Of a DNA stretch of 64,000 nucleotides, positions 37,200-48,800 are shown piece after piece. The position numbers and the translations under genes are program-made. Each line of letters begins with the position of its first letter. Position 1 is the first letter of the stretch. The notes under the pieces were generated by a model. That model was not told the origin of the DNA, ran no database searches, and saw nothing but the letters and a program-made list of their open reading frames with translations. Source of the stretch: Limnomonas spitsbergensis (taxonomy: Eukaryota; Chlorophyta; Chlorophyceae; Chlamydomonadales); the NCBI GenBank assembly GCA_037349105.1, contig JAYJMM010000083.1, positions 1,674,001 through 1,738,000 on the forward strand, written 5' to 3'.

Positions 37200-38638
37200 G
37201 GCCGAGCCCAGAGCGGCAAGGCCGCTGAGCACGTGACGTCACCCACGCCGTAACTGGCAAGGAGCGGGCAGGCGCCTACAGAGCAGGAATGCAAACGCAG
37301 CGCGGCTTGTCCTAGTACCCAGCAGGCAGTGGGCCGGCAGCCAGCGGACCAAAGACGGAAGATGCAGGAGGGGAGTTAAAGCTATAGCGGCAGCATAGTG
37401 AAAATTTTGTTCCTCCCAACACCATAGCAGCAGGGCTACGGTAGTACATATGTTATGACAATGATGAGCGAGGAGAATTAGTCAACTCGGGCAATGATAG
37501 CACAGTAGGAGGCGGATCACGCTGCTACGGCGCACAATTCCTGTGGCCATTAAAGACCAGGCGGCTATGGCGCAGTGGGGCGAGAGCAGCGGTTGTTCTT
37601 AGCTTGACCTGATAACTTTGAAATTTACTGTTTGCTAGCCAGTAGTGGGCTGAACAGCTTGAATTTGTAGGACGCTGCGCATTGCGCTTCAGCCGAAACT
37701 CGGTGTTTTTTTTTTTAGGGATCTCCTTCATGGGAGACTGTAAAAAAAGTGTGCCTAGAAAAAAAAAGTGACTAAAAAAAAAAAAAAAAAAAAAAAAAAG
37801 ACGGTCAGCAGAACCTACTATGCCGGCCTGGACGGCTGACGACGCTCAGCAGGCACCGGGCAGGCGATCAAAAGATGCGCATTGACATTGTGATTCTAAT
37901 GCACTCAACGTCGAGTGTAGGCGATATGTATTCGAAAAGTTATTGCAGTCGCTGCGAATTGGGGGCCGATGACATCTCTCGCCGGCCAACCACCCATGTT
38001 ACATACCGAAACGAGTGGCGACGCTCGGCATGCAAGGCCTGGGTTGCAACGCAGTGTTATGCCGCAAGTGCGGCCTCGATCAAAAGCAGCGCATTAGCAA
38101 TGTGGTTATATTGTGCTCAACGTCGGGTGAAGGCGATGTGTATTCGTGAAGCTTTTTGGCCGCGCGGCGATGACACCTCTCGCCCGCCACCCACCCAATC
38201 GTCCGTGACTAATGCCGTACTGGTGTCAGTCGCTTACAGCCTAGCACCGACGATGCTGATCAATCGGAGGTCGCGAGTTCGATACCTGCTGGTGGCAGAA
38301 AAAGTTGCTGCATACCGTGCGTTATCGCACTGACACGCCGATGGTTGTTCGCACCCGAAAGAAAACAACCCTGAAAAAGAGCGAAAGGTTGAAGAAAAGT
38401 AAATACACCAAAAGAAACCCGGGAAAGGTGGCAAAGATCCCCACGATTTTTTTTTAAAGTTCTGTTTGAAGGAGGCCTGAACCAGGCAGATTTGCAGAAG
38501 GCCTGAACCAGGCAGATTTACGGCAGATGATTTAAGCTTCTACGTACATATTTTTCCAGAAGTTTATTCCAGTACCATCCCTTTTCCGACTCCCCGCGCA
38601 CGCCTGGAGGGCTTAACGCTAGGGAGCGGGGGGCGAGT
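37200..38638 (+). other. Retrotransposon 3' untranslated region with nested insertion
   Basis: The part up to about 37,710 and the part from about 38,455 match the minus-strand copy (58,800-59,190) end to end. The sequence between is absent there. A purine run (AGGGAGCGGGGGGCGAG, 38,621-38,637) is the best polypurine-tract candidate, flanked by a CTCCCCGC/GCGGGG stem seen in both copies. Confidence 0.7.
37712..38455. mobile_element. Nested insertion in the 3' UTR, possibly SINE-like
   Basis: About 740 bp present only in this copy, bounded by T-rich tracts on both sides. It holds a run of about 26 A (37,775-37,799). It also has a diverged tandem duplication: about 37,868-38,000 and 38,080-38,215 share ATCAAAAG..GCGCATT, CTCAACGTCG, GGCGATGTGTATTCG and GATGACACCTCTCGCC-like words. 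Near its end is GAGTTCGATACC, a match to the RNA polymerase III B box. No clear A box or tRNA fold could be made, so a SINE is only a possibility. Confidence 0.45.
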
Positions 38639-38866
38639 AAAGTAGTAGGGGCTGTACCCAAGAGACGGAGACTCCCAGGCAGAGATATCCAGTTAGGGAC
38701 TTCCAGTTACAGTTATCTTGTTAACAAGCTCTTGTCTGAAGTACAAGGAGCATGAGTGTACGGTGATGCACCGTATTTGTGAGTAGAGGACACCTCTCTA
38801 AGGTGCCCTGACCGGAGTTTGCGGTATTTACCATAGTATTGCAGTTACTGCTTTATGGTGCGACAG
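38639..38866 (+). repeat. Extra copy of the LTR 3' segment, upstream of the 3' LTR
   Basis: Nearly identical to 39,504-39,726 (CCCAAGAGACGGAGACTCCC ... TTATGGTGCGACA). The 3' end of the element is therefore A-B-A, with only B at the 5' end. The minus-strand copy has the same A-B-A arrangement (A at 58,471-58,700), so this is a family trait and not a private rearrangement. Confidence 0.9.
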
Positions 38867-38867
38867 C

Positions 38868-39726
38868 TGTCACAGTATATTACAGTATACGTGACAGAAC
38901 CGTTCAGACCGCAGTTAGCGGCCTCGGGGACTCCGCAGCTTCTCTGCGGAGTCTACGGATTTGAACTGAGACCTAGAAACCCGCTTACGCCGGTTGATTT
39001 GACAGATTGTACCGTATTCTGAATTGGGCCTGCCGGGTCCCTGTATCCCGGCAATTGCCTTGGCTAGTTACTTCGTCCCTTTCTAAAGGACAGACCTCTA
39101 TCTGTAACAAGCACTGGCAGTCATCTGTGTATGAAGCCTCCTACGTTCACATAAGTCAGTACCTTTACTCAAGTCAAGACTAGCTCAGCTCCCGCTGAGA
39201 TAGCTGGAGACAAGTACCTAGCAAGAGGCCCGAGACCCTGCCGAACAAGAAGTACGCAGTCCACGTCACGTCACCCTCACCGCGAGTCGCGCGGTAAGTG
39301 CCCTTAACATAGCCCAGCTGGATCGCGCCCAGACGGCCAGAAGGCCTGTGCTCCCTTAGTCAATTGCCATACAACCAAATAGCCGGCTACGCTGCTTAAC
39401 TCGCTGAGCACTCGCAGCCAGTGTGTAGTCACTGAGCCTGCCCGTAGGCGTCCGTCACTGCCGTGAGGAAAGAAGTCCGCCACGGACCTGAAGCGCACAT
39501 CGCCAGTAGGGGCGGTACCCAAGAGACGGAGACTCCCAGGCAGAGATATCCAGTTAGGGACTTCCAGTTACAGTTATCTTGTTAACAAGCTCTTGTCTGA
39601 AGTACAAGGAGCATGAGTGTACGGTGATGCACCGTATTTGTGAGTAGAGGACACCTCTCTAAGGTGCCCTGACCGGAGTTTACGGTATTTACCATAGTAT
39701 TGCAGTTACTGCTTTATGGTGCGACA
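38868..39726 (+). repeat. 3' LTR (859 bp)
   Basis: TG...CA termini. Positions 38,868-39,503 equal the 5' LTR; 39,504-39,726 is the additional segment also found at 38,639. It is followed directly by the TCTG target duplication. Confidence 0.93.
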
Positions 39727-40250
39727 TCTGGCATGGCAGACTTGCTGGGGCTTTTTGAGCCATAGCATTGAACAGCCTGCCTCCCTAGAGGTGGTGGGTA
39801 TGTCTTGGGAGCTGTCTGCCTTCATGCAATGCGCTGCGGGAGGGGGAGTTGGTCACACCGCTGGGGCGGGCTTTCTGAGCCTTTTGTCACCCAGCAGCAT
39901 GACCGCTGCCCTGGGACTTGATCCGAGGCTTGGTCTGCCCAACGCCAACCTGAATACAAGTGGGCTGGGCATGAGGCCTGCGTGGCGGGTTGATTGGGTT
40001 CAGTAAATTGTCCATTAAAAGACCTGTGGACCGGTACAGTAACAGTACATTTGTGGAAGGAATAGAGGGTTTCAACACCTAGACATCCAGATTCCACGAA
40101 AACTTGCCTCGGCACTGGGAGGTCTTCTCGAACCTTAAGAAATACTTATTTTTAGTCCAAAACACATTATATACCGGTAACGCCTTTGTAAAATTGGTAA
40201 CATGGGGCCACTTGAAATCGGCTTGAATGGAAAAAAAATTCTGTTTGAAA
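39727..40250. other. Right flank of the retrotransposon, unassigned
   Basis: No gene recognised. On joining to 20,069 the pre-insertion site would read ...ATCATCTG-GCATGG.... GC-rich up to 40,010, then AT-rich. Confidence 0.4.
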
Positions 40251-40254
40251 CAGG

Positions 40255-40620
40255 GTCTTGAATCAAATCGGAGATCAAGCGGGCTATCACTTAAATCAAG
40301 CCACTGAAACCAGCGTTTGATTCAAGCCAAAATCAAGCGGATTGAATCAAGCCAAAATCAAGAGATAATCCAGCGTATTGAATCATGCCAAAATCAATAG
40401 TGTATCAAGCGCATTGAATCAAGAGTGAATCCAGCGTATTGAATCAAGCCGGGATCAAGCCCATCGAATGAATTGGGCGCTTATAATCAAACCGGAGATC
40501 AAGCGGGCCATCGCTTGAATCAAGCCATACTAAGCAACACTTAATTCAAGCCGGAATCAATCACGTACAGTCATGACAGCATCAGCAAATTAAATTGAAG
40601 CCGGAATCAAGCGTAATTAC
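40255..40620. repeat. Degenerate AATCAAGC-based repeat
   Basis: Many copies of AATCAAGCC, AAATCAAGCG and GTATTGAATCAAG phrases, irregularly spaced (about 20-40 nt). A larger unit recurs: 'cggagatcaagcgggc(t/c)atc' appears near 40,268 and 40,491. Confidence 0.8.
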
Positions 40621-40935
40621 ACAAACCAACGTGTTTCAATCAGTGACATTGCCCTTGGCCACATACACTAAACCTAGGCCACCCGCATTAAACATTGGCC
40701 CAACCCTCGGCCAATAACCCAATACCAAGGGCCAACAACCCAATAACATTGTTCACCTCCAAAACGACAATCATTCAGAACAAGAGCTCCCAAGTCACAA
40801 GACCCCAATGTTCACAAGTGTTAATAACATGCAACACTCTAGTGGCTGACAGCGGCCAACTACACAAAGGAGCGAGCAATTCTTTCCATACACATGAATT
40901 ATCATGGTGGCCCATTCGTATTTTCCACCAACGGC

Positions 40936-41863
40936 CTACACAATCGCGATCTCCTCCACAATCCCCTTCGCATGGCTGACTCCCTGGTTCCCAGCCTTGT
41001 TCTGCAACCTGTTCATGACCTGAATAAAAAAATTAGAAAGATTAGGAATGTCTCATGACCTTCTGAATACAGAATTTGTTTGAGAAATGTTACGATATGA
41101 TGTGAGAGTGTTTCTTGAATTATATAAAGAATAATCTTACCTTGAAACTGAAGAAGGCTATTTGTTCCATACAAACTGTCACATTGCCGACAGCGTGCCG
41201 GGTCTGAGCGTTTATGCTGGATGCGTTTGTCGGCTCAAGGGCCCGGGCGATGCCCGCCAGAAAGGCATGTTAGTCAAAGGGGCCACCGTTGGGGAGGGCC
41301 CTGGATCGAACAAAGGGGGCGTGAAAGTAGCAAATAATCACAGCAAAAATCAAAATGCCATTGGATGATGTGAAGTGAAGCTGTAATTTGCTGGCAGGAG
41401 GCTCAATTCAGTGAAGCATGTTAAATCAAAGTGACACACCTGTACTGATCGTTAAATAGCATCCCAACAGCCCATACCCTGAAGGCTCCACCTCAGTCTA
41501 GTTGGCGCTCTTTCCCAAGGGTTTGCAGAAAGCCTCCCGAAATTGCGAATTGGTGTGCGAACATGGTCGCACCTTCAAACATCATCCACCATGAGCCCAT
41601 GCAGGTGTCCTCCCATCCCGCAGAGGCTGTTAAGGACAAAAACACTGAACTGTCTGTGAAGAAGAGGGGATAGGTGCAGATTTAACTTAGTATGTGTTTG
41701 GTTGATGGTGTTCTCGCGTGATGACCACAAGGCCCATGCGACAAAGCCCTTGCATGAGCTCGCAATAGATGGCCTTACCTGGGCCCCGCTGCCTGAGAGA
41801 CAGCATAGTTGATGATGAACCAGAATTTGAAAGGAAATACTTGATGTCCTTTGGCTGATATCC
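40936..41863 (-). CDS. Possible exons of an unrecognised spliced gene
   Basis: Five minus-strand segments with GT-AG borders can be joined in one frame: 41,863-41,779, 41,626-41,573, 41,492-41,440, 41,216-41,141, 41,019-40,936 (stop TAG at 40,938-40,936). The last acceptor has a strong pyrimidine tract before CAG, and donors GTAAGG and GTAAGA are good. Readings include FNDQYSINAQTRHAVGNVTV and GVSHAKGIVEEIAIV-stop. However, other frames are also open in several of these segments, and the second segment has a suspicious Trp/Met-rich composition in this frame, so it may be two genes or a wrong chain. No family is recognised. A further open segment with a good donor lies at about 42,190-42,400 (minus). 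Confidence 0.35.
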
Positions 41864-41899
41864 CTGCAGCATCAGAAGTTGATAATTCGAGGTAGCAGT

Positions 41900-43215
41900 C
41901 AGCCATGTGGTAGGAGTAAGGCTCAGTCAAATTTCGCAGTGCGGGGCTGACTATCTGACATGTTAAGCATTTCTACAAGTCGCGAACATCCTACCTTTCA
42001 TCGTTAACGTGTCCTCTGTCGCATCTCCACCGTCAGTTTAAAGTGAGGTTCACGCCAGATCTGAGACAGAGACCGCATTCGCCAGGTTTGCTTCCCCGTC
42101 AGCTTCAACGAATCCATATTTCACCTGAAAATCAGGAATCAATGTGAAGTCAGGCAGCGTGAGGACGAGAGAACTATGACGAGTTTCTTACCGTTGCTCC
42201 CGGATCTTGAGATTTCGGGCACATCCCGCTCCTGGAAGCTGATGCATGCCTGAACCTTGCGAGATTATATCCTGTTGACGGGGATCATTTGAGACTTGTA
42301 TGATCATGAGGGGAGGCTCTGACGGCACAATTGGCTCCATACCTCGAGCCCACACATCGGTGCGGTACACGATGTTTTCAACGAAAAAACATCGACAGCG
42401 TGCAGTGCAGGGCTCAAAGAGACGAGCATGTCCATTGGTACCTTGCAAGCTTAGTCCACCGGCCGTGCGCCTGTTTTGGTTTTGTCACAGTCAGCATGGG
42501 TGAATAACCAGTACAGGGGGGTAACGACATCCTCCTACAGAACGTGACGAAGGAGTTGGCAGACCAAGAGAAGGCCGACATGGCTGCAGTCGATGAGCCG
42601 GAGCTACCATTGCCGCCGACAGCCAGGACCAGCCAACAGCATACTGCAACTGTTCTGACGCATGAGACTCTGAAATTCTGATGCATGGTGCTTTACAATT
42701 CTGAGAGATGGGGTGTGGACTGTCAGCTTGCAGAATTGTGGGCATAAAATACTTGAAATAACATCGTCATATGCCCTTGCGGCCTTGCCTGCCCTTGACG
42801 CAAGAGGGTGACTGGGTTACTGGGCTGCCAGCCTGCTAGGAACAAAGATGAGGCAGCAGCGGGTGTGCATGGCACTGTGCAGCATGCTACCATGACTGTG
42901 GAGGAGGCCCAGCAGGGTTGATAGCGTGCAGTGAAGGGCTCACGCAGACGATCCTGTTAAGTGGCACCTTCCTCCCTTGGGCCACCGGGCACAAAGCCTC
43001 TAGCTCAAATCAGGCGGTTCAGAACATATTCGTGGCATACGGTAGCTTGCTTTTCTTGCTAATTTGAGATGCATAAACACTACTGCCCTCAGGAATTCAA
43101 GAAGATGCTGACACAAGAGCCAAGGTTTGAACAACATGGCCCTGCGGGGCTTTCAGCCAAAATTTGTTAAGTTGAACGTTTACACCGGAATGCAGATCTG
43201 ACTACCGGTACAAGT
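41900..43215. other. Unassigned region
   Basis: Apart from the candidate exon near 42,190-42,400 on the minus strand, nothing is recognised. Open frames are short and overlap on both strands. Confidence 0.4.
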
Positions 43216-44140
43216 AGCTACGCTGGTGCAAGGGTATTGGCTGTTCAGCCCGAAGAACCTGAGTAGATGAAGAAATAATAACCCATAACCTAAACGCATC
43301 ACTGTCGCTTATAGCGCTCAGCGCTCCCGCTCTATTCCTTCACTTCATGTCTAGGCTTGCTGCCCACGGGACCCAGCAAGTGTGCTGCAGGGGTATTGGT
43401 TGTTCAGCCCGATGAACATCGGTAAATTAAGAACCCATAGCCCGACCGCATCACCGCGGCTTATTGCGGTCAGTGCTCCCGCTCTATTCCTTCACTTCCT
43501 GTCTAGACTGGCCCTAGCTAGTGTGCATCATGCTGCTGGGGAATTGGCTGTTCAGCCCGATGAACCTGAGTAAATTAAGAACCCATAGCCCGACCGCATT
43601 TCCACAGCTTAATGCGTTCATCGCTCCTGTTCTATTTCTTAACTTTCTGTCTAGGCTTGCTCCCCACTGGCCCTAGCTACCGTTGTGTGCAGCATGCTAC
43701 ATGGGTATTGGCTGTTCAGCCCGGTGAACCTGAGGAAATTGAGAACCCATAGCCAACCGCATCACCGCAGCTTATTGCGGTCAGCGCTCCCGCTCTATTT
43801 CTTCACTTCCTGTCTAGGCTAGCTGCCCACTCGCCCTAGCTACCGTTGTGTGCAGCATGCAGCGGGGGTATTGGCCGTTCAGCCCGAAGAACCTGAGGAA
43901 ATTGAGAACCCATAGCCAGAACGCATCACCGCAACTTATTGTGGTCAGCGCTCCCGCTCTATTCCTTCACTTCCTGTCTAGGCTTGCTGCCCACTGGCCC
44001 TAGCAAGTGTGCAGCATGCTGTAGGGTTATTGGCTGTTCAGCCCGATGAACATTAGTAAATTAAGAACCCATAGCCCAACCACATCACCACAGCTTGTTG
44101 CGGTCACTGCTCACGCTCTATTCTTTCATTTCTTTCCTAT
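43216..44140. repeat. ~160-bp satellite, six units
   Basis: Units start GGTATTGGCTGTTCAGCCCG at about 43,227, 43,392, 43,541, 43,706, 43,867 and 44,028. They contain AAATTAAGAACCCATAGCC, GCTTATTGCGGTCAGCGCTC and CCTGTCTAGGCTTGCTGCCC. The spacing of about 150-165 bp falls in the nucleosome-length range seen in many satellites. Confidence 0.93.
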
Positions 44141-44144
44141 TGCT

Positions 44145-44895
44145 GCCCACAGGAAATACAGGCAATTGCGGTGAATGCCGGTGAAGCGTAACACCCACCA
44201 GCAGGGCACAGGAAATACGGGCGCTTGGGGTGCATGCTGGTGAAGCGCAACACCCACCAGCAGGGTACAGGGAATACGGGCGGTTGGGGTGCATGCTGGT
44301 GAAGCGCAACACCCACCAGTAGGGCACAGGAATTACGGGCGCTTAGGGTGCATGCCGGTGAAGCGCAACACCCACCAGCAGGGCACAGGAAATACGGGCA
44401 GTTGAGGTGCATGCCGGTGAAGCGCAACACCCACCAGCAGGGCACAGGAAATACGGGCGCTGAGGGTGCATGCCGGTGAAGCGTAACACCCACTAGCAGG
44501 GCTCAGGAAATACGGGCGCTTGGGGTGCATGCCGGTGAAGCGCGAAACCCACCAGCAGGGCACAGGAAATACAGGCGCTTGGGGTGCATGCCGGTGAAGC
44601 GCAACACCCACCAGCAGGGCACAGGAATGCAGGCGGTTGCGGTGCCTGCTCGTGAAGTGCAACACCCACCAGCAGGGCACAAGAACGCAGGCGGTTGCGG
44701 TGCATGCCAGTGAAATGCAACACCCACCGATAGGGCACAGGAATGCGGGCGGTTGCGGTGCATTCCGGTGAAGCGTTGCACCCACTGGCTGGGCACAGGA
44801 AATACAGGCCGTTGCGGTGCATGCTGATGAAGCGGTGCACCCACCGGTTAAGCGATGCACCCACCGGTAGGGCACAGGAAATATGGGCGGTTGCA
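44145..44895. repeat. 59-bp satellite, about 12 units
   Basis: Units carry GCAGGGCACAGGAAATACGG, then GCGCTTGGGGTGCATGCCGG, then TGAAGCGCAACACCCACCA. The array starts immediately after the last 160-bp unit and becomes diverged and irregular beyond about 44,800. Long open frames on the minus strand here are repeat artefacts. Confidence 0.95.
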
Positions 44896-47335
44896 ATGCA
44901 CACCCTTGAAGGTTTAGGGTTGTTGTTTTGCACCTCATGATGCGTTACCCTCTTGAGCCAGTTTCTCTGGAAAGAGCACTGTCCATACGGGCAAGCGCTG
45001 TGCAAACGGGCAAGCGCTGTGAATGTGGGGGGGCACTACACCCATCGGAGGGGCACGGTAATACGGGCGGGCGTTGTGCACAGTAAATAATACGGGCGGA
45101 CACTGTAGGTGGGTGGGGCACTACACCAATCCGCAGGATGGCGAGGCATCTAGACGGCGTTGCCCATCGGGCGGGGCGCTGTGCATGCGCATGAGGTGAT
45201 CGGGTGGTACGGATTCAAGTACGGTACCGGTAGGGCACTGTGCAATCAGGCCGGTAATAGGAATACCAGGAAGTACTAGTATACGTGCGGGGCGCTGCTC
45301 TTGCTCGAGGGAAATGCGCATGCAAGAAGGGCGTTGTGCATGCGGGCGGGGCGCTGCGCTTGGGCGATGTGCATACGGTATGGGCAAGGCACAACACATG
45401 CCAGACATGCAAGCTGAAAAACGAGTCCCACAGTGCTGACTCCACCTGACACTGAGGGCTCTACCGCTGTATCCCTCTGTTGCTGTGTCCTCTACTCTTG
45501 TCGCAGCTGCTGACGTTCGCTTAGGGCGGCCAAAATTATGAGCTGCCGGATAACTCTTGCTTCTGCACACATGCTGGTAGGCTTCCGCTGCTGCAGCTTA
45601 GTGACCTTGTGTAGGCTGCTTATACGCCTTAGGGAGCTTATCATAAAACTTCCGAGGCACCGGGAGTCACTCAGTAGTCAGACCGGTTGTCACAGCAAGC
45701 TACTGAGCTCTCAAGCCTGAGCGCCCCGCGCGCTCCACAAGCAACCTTTCTTCGTCAATGAGAGCTAGCCTTCCAATTAAGTTGAAGCCTAGCCACAATA
45801 GTACAACTTTCGATCGCATTCAAAGCATGCGAAGCGTGAGAAAGTCACGGCTGAAAGTTGTTACCAGTCGGTTGCCTACGGTACACGCGATAGTGATAGG
45901 CGCCTGTGTCAATCGCCGTCGAGATTCCCTACATCAAGCTCAGTGATATTGTTAACTTGAAGTATTTCCAGTCGATAGATGTCAATTCGACTTGTCAGTG
46001 GCCGCGACTGTTTGTTGTCTGAAACCAGGTGCTTTCAAGCCTCAGGCCTTCCAGAGGTCTGAAATGGGGGTCGAATCAAGCGGCCACATCAAGCGCTCTC
46101 ATGTTACCGACGAGTGAGTGAAGGCCTACCGGTACTGGTAATTCCCTCCCTTTTTGAAAATTTCTTATTAATTCTGCAGCGCATGCCCCCTATTCATGTC
46201 AACACCTCGCTAGGCTATCGAACAGTATTTTGACACGTTCAATCTCCCATTCAAGACCCAAGCAGGGTCACATGATACGGAATACGATAGTAAGATATGA
46301 CGCGATACGATACGAGACTTTGGCCCGATACGGGAGATTCAATTACCGTAATAGCCCCTGGTAATAGTAGTTCCGTAGGTTTTATGGGGGGGAGCGTAGT
46401 TTTAGCTAAATGTCCGTTTTGCTCCGTACAGCCCTACCGTACCTGCCTGTCGACGACCCAGGCAGTGGTAACTGCTGGCGATGACTGCGTGCACCTATCT
46501 CCGGCAGATTCAATCGCGTAGCTTGTATGTCTCTGCGTGCACAAGCGAATCACTGTGGGGGTTCTCCTCAAAGTCAGCTTGATGCTATGGCTAGATGCCT
46601 GGCAGGATTTTGGCTCGGGCGGCGTCAAGCCGTCAACGCACGTAGGGACGTAGTGAACCTTTTGTAGTTTGAGAAGAAACAGTGACATCAAGCAAGTTGC
46701 GTCGCACTAACGAGAGGTTGACGCTACAAACGAGTTCGGATGGGATGCTGTCCAATCTGGATGTTGTCCCATCCAGCCATATCATACTCCCTGATCACAC
46801 TTCATGAAACCTTTCATGCCAACCAACCCGTGCGACCATCCGACCAATAACCCTCGACATTCCGAACCCGACAAAGCGACAACGTTCGGCAGGGCGGGTG
46901 CGCCGATCAGCTTACAACTCTTGTCAGCATGCGTTCAAGAAATGGATGCCACACATGACTGAAGAGTTTGTGTTGTCTAAAGATGGGTCCCGGGTCCGAA
47001 GCATGTGAGCGGGGAACCCAAACCACTATACCCACTGCCCCGACCGAGATATCAGGTGCCCCGACCAGTGCCCCGAACGGCTCGGTTGAAGCATTTTCAC
47101 AAACCAGTTTCCCATTGGTTTTAGGATGATTTCGTACTGAGCTCTGCATTTGCTAGGTCCGCACCACAATTAAACTGATGCTTACGTTATTTGTTACTTG
47201 CGAGTTGCATAAACGATAGACAATGGCCGTCTCCTTGGCGTTGACCCCCCCTTACCCTGGTCTAGTCCCTGGTCAAGGGCGAGGGGTACACCCAGTGGCA
47301 GCTACACATGTTCCAGCCAGATGAAATCTTTATCA
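44896..47335. other. Unassigned region, partly decayed repeat
   Basis: 45,000-45,370 has irregular GCGGGCG...CTGTGCATGCG phrases, probably decayed repeats related to the 59-bp array. From 45,400 on I see no gene, RNA or mobile element I can support. Confidence 0.4.
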
Positions 47336-47337
47336 TT

Positions 47338-48690
47338 AAGTAACTAGTCACCGACCGTAGGCAAGTCTAAAAATCAATAAGGCATGGTCAAGAAGAAAGA
47401 AACAATCGGCAGGCACAAATAGCGTGATGCCGCGTATCCCTCCAAGACGGGCCAGGCCTGACGGGACGTTGCGTCTGCCTCGGGGACGCAGTCGACCCTA
47501 CAAGCGCTACGACCTCGACTGCCAAACCCTGAAACCCCCCTCAGAATCTGAGGCACTTGGGCTACTGACGATGTTCGTAACTAGTCACCGAACGTAGGCA
47601 AGACAAACAAAGAAGGAATGGTCAAGAAGGAACAAGAGTTCGGCTGGCACAAAACGTGTGATGCCACGTATCCCTCCTAGACGGGCCGGGTCTGACGCGA
47701 CGTATGCCATGCCATGCGACGCAGTGCCTCTACGCCCCACGCCTCGGGGACGCAGTGCACCCTAAAAGCGCTATGACCTCGACCGCCAAACCCTGAAAAA
47801 ACCCCTCCAAATCTGGAGCACTTAGGCTACGGACGACGTTCGTAACTAGGATGTCGAACGTAGGCAAGACAAACAAAGAAGGCTCGGTCGAGAAGAAGGA
47901 AAAGTTGGGCTACCACAAAAAGTGTGCTTCCACGTATCCCTCCAAGACGGGTCAGGCCTGACGCGATGTCTGCCTCAATGCCCCACGCCTCGGGGACGCA
48001 GTGCACGGTCGTCAGTAGCCCAGATGCCTCAGATTTTGGTGTCAGGTTTTTCAGGGTTTGGTGGTCGAGGTCATAGCGCTTTCAGGGTCAACTGCGTCCC
48101 CGAGGCAGGCAGTCGGACGTGACGTCAGGGACACGTGACATCACACTTTTTGTGCCAGTCGAATTCTTGTTTCATCCTGACCGTTCCTTCTTTGTTTGTC
48201 TTGCCTACGTTCGGTGACCTAGTTACGAACGTCGTCAGTAGCCCAAGTGCCTCAGATTTTGGTGTCAGGTTTTCCAGGGTTTGGCGGAGGAGGTCATAGC
48301 GCTTTTAGGGTCGACTGCGTCCCCGAGGCAGACGTCGCGTCAGGCCTGGCCTGCCTTGGAGGGATACGCGGCATCTCACATTTTGTGCCAGCCGGACTTT
48401 TCTTTCTTGTTGACCGTCCCTTCTTTGTTTTGCCTTGCCTACGTTCGGTGACTAGTTACGAACGTCGTCAGTAGCCCAAGTGCTCCAGATTTGTCGAGGT
48501 TTTTAATGGTTTGGCGGGTGACGTCATAGCGCTTTTAGGGTACACTGCGTCCCCGAGGCAGACGTCGCGTCATGCCTGGCCCGTCTTGGGGGTATACGTG
48601 GCATCACACTTTTTGTGCCAGCCGGACTTTTCATTCATCTTGGCCGTTCCTCCTTTGTTTGTCTTGCCTACGTTCGGTGAATAGTTACGA
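47338..48690. repeat. Head-to-head inverted array of ~240-bp units
   Basis: Two complete direct units and one partial unit (starting about 47,339, 47,579, 47,840) are followed by three in inverse orientation (about 48,000-48,235, 48,236-48,465, 48,466-48,690). Units include GCCTCGGGGACGCAGT, AAAGCGCTATGACCTCGAC and AGACAAACAAAGAAGG. Each junction has an imperfect palindrome: ACGTTCG, 11 nt around ACTAGT, CGAACGT. Confidence 0.9.
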
Positions 48691-48800
48691 ACGTCGTCAT
48701 TTAAGCTTTTGCACCGCCGTACGAAGGGGGTTTTCGGGGTCTGGCGCAGGGGTTCTGGCGAAAGCAGGGTTTGCCGAAATGAAAATCGCTGGTGACCGTT
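48691..48800. repeat. Inverted partial copy of the 53.8-54.6-kb repeat
   Basis: TTTTGCACCGCCGTACGAAG, GGTTTTCGGGGTCTGGCGCA and AAGCAGGGTTTGCCGAAATG are reverse complements of the repeat units at 53,790-54,570. The two arrays face each other across the Helitron remnants. Confidence 0.85.

Larger units (their letters stand above)
20070..39726 (+). mobile_element. 19.7-kb LTR retrotransposon carrying a DNMT3-like methyltransferase
   Basis: Complete by its ends: it begins TGTCACAG, ends GGTGCGACA, and is flanked on both sides by TCTG (20,066-20,069 and 39,727-39,730), a 4-bp target duplication (CATCTG is shared if terminal bases are counted). The order LTR, gag/protease ORF, then reverse transcriptase, RNase H, methyltransferase, integrase, PHD finger, LTR places it among Ty3/Gypsy-type elements (integrase after RNase H). 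The two copies of the 636-bp LTR part differ at only about two positions, so insertion is recent. It is several times larger than a typical Ty3/Gypsy element. Confidence 0.93.

Noticed and set aside
36485..37294. 269-codon minus-strand open frame
   Set aside because: Antisense shadow of the integrase/PHD end of pol; the same shadow appears opposite the second copy (59,429-60,088).
38230..38310. Possible tRNA gene (GAGTTCGATACC box)
   Set aside because: A T-arm-like box is present, but I could not form an acceptor stem or D arm, so only a SINE-like B box is mentioned.
44137..45005. Large minus-strand open frames rich in Cys/Pro/His
   Set aside because: They follow the 59-bp satellite units and have no independent support.
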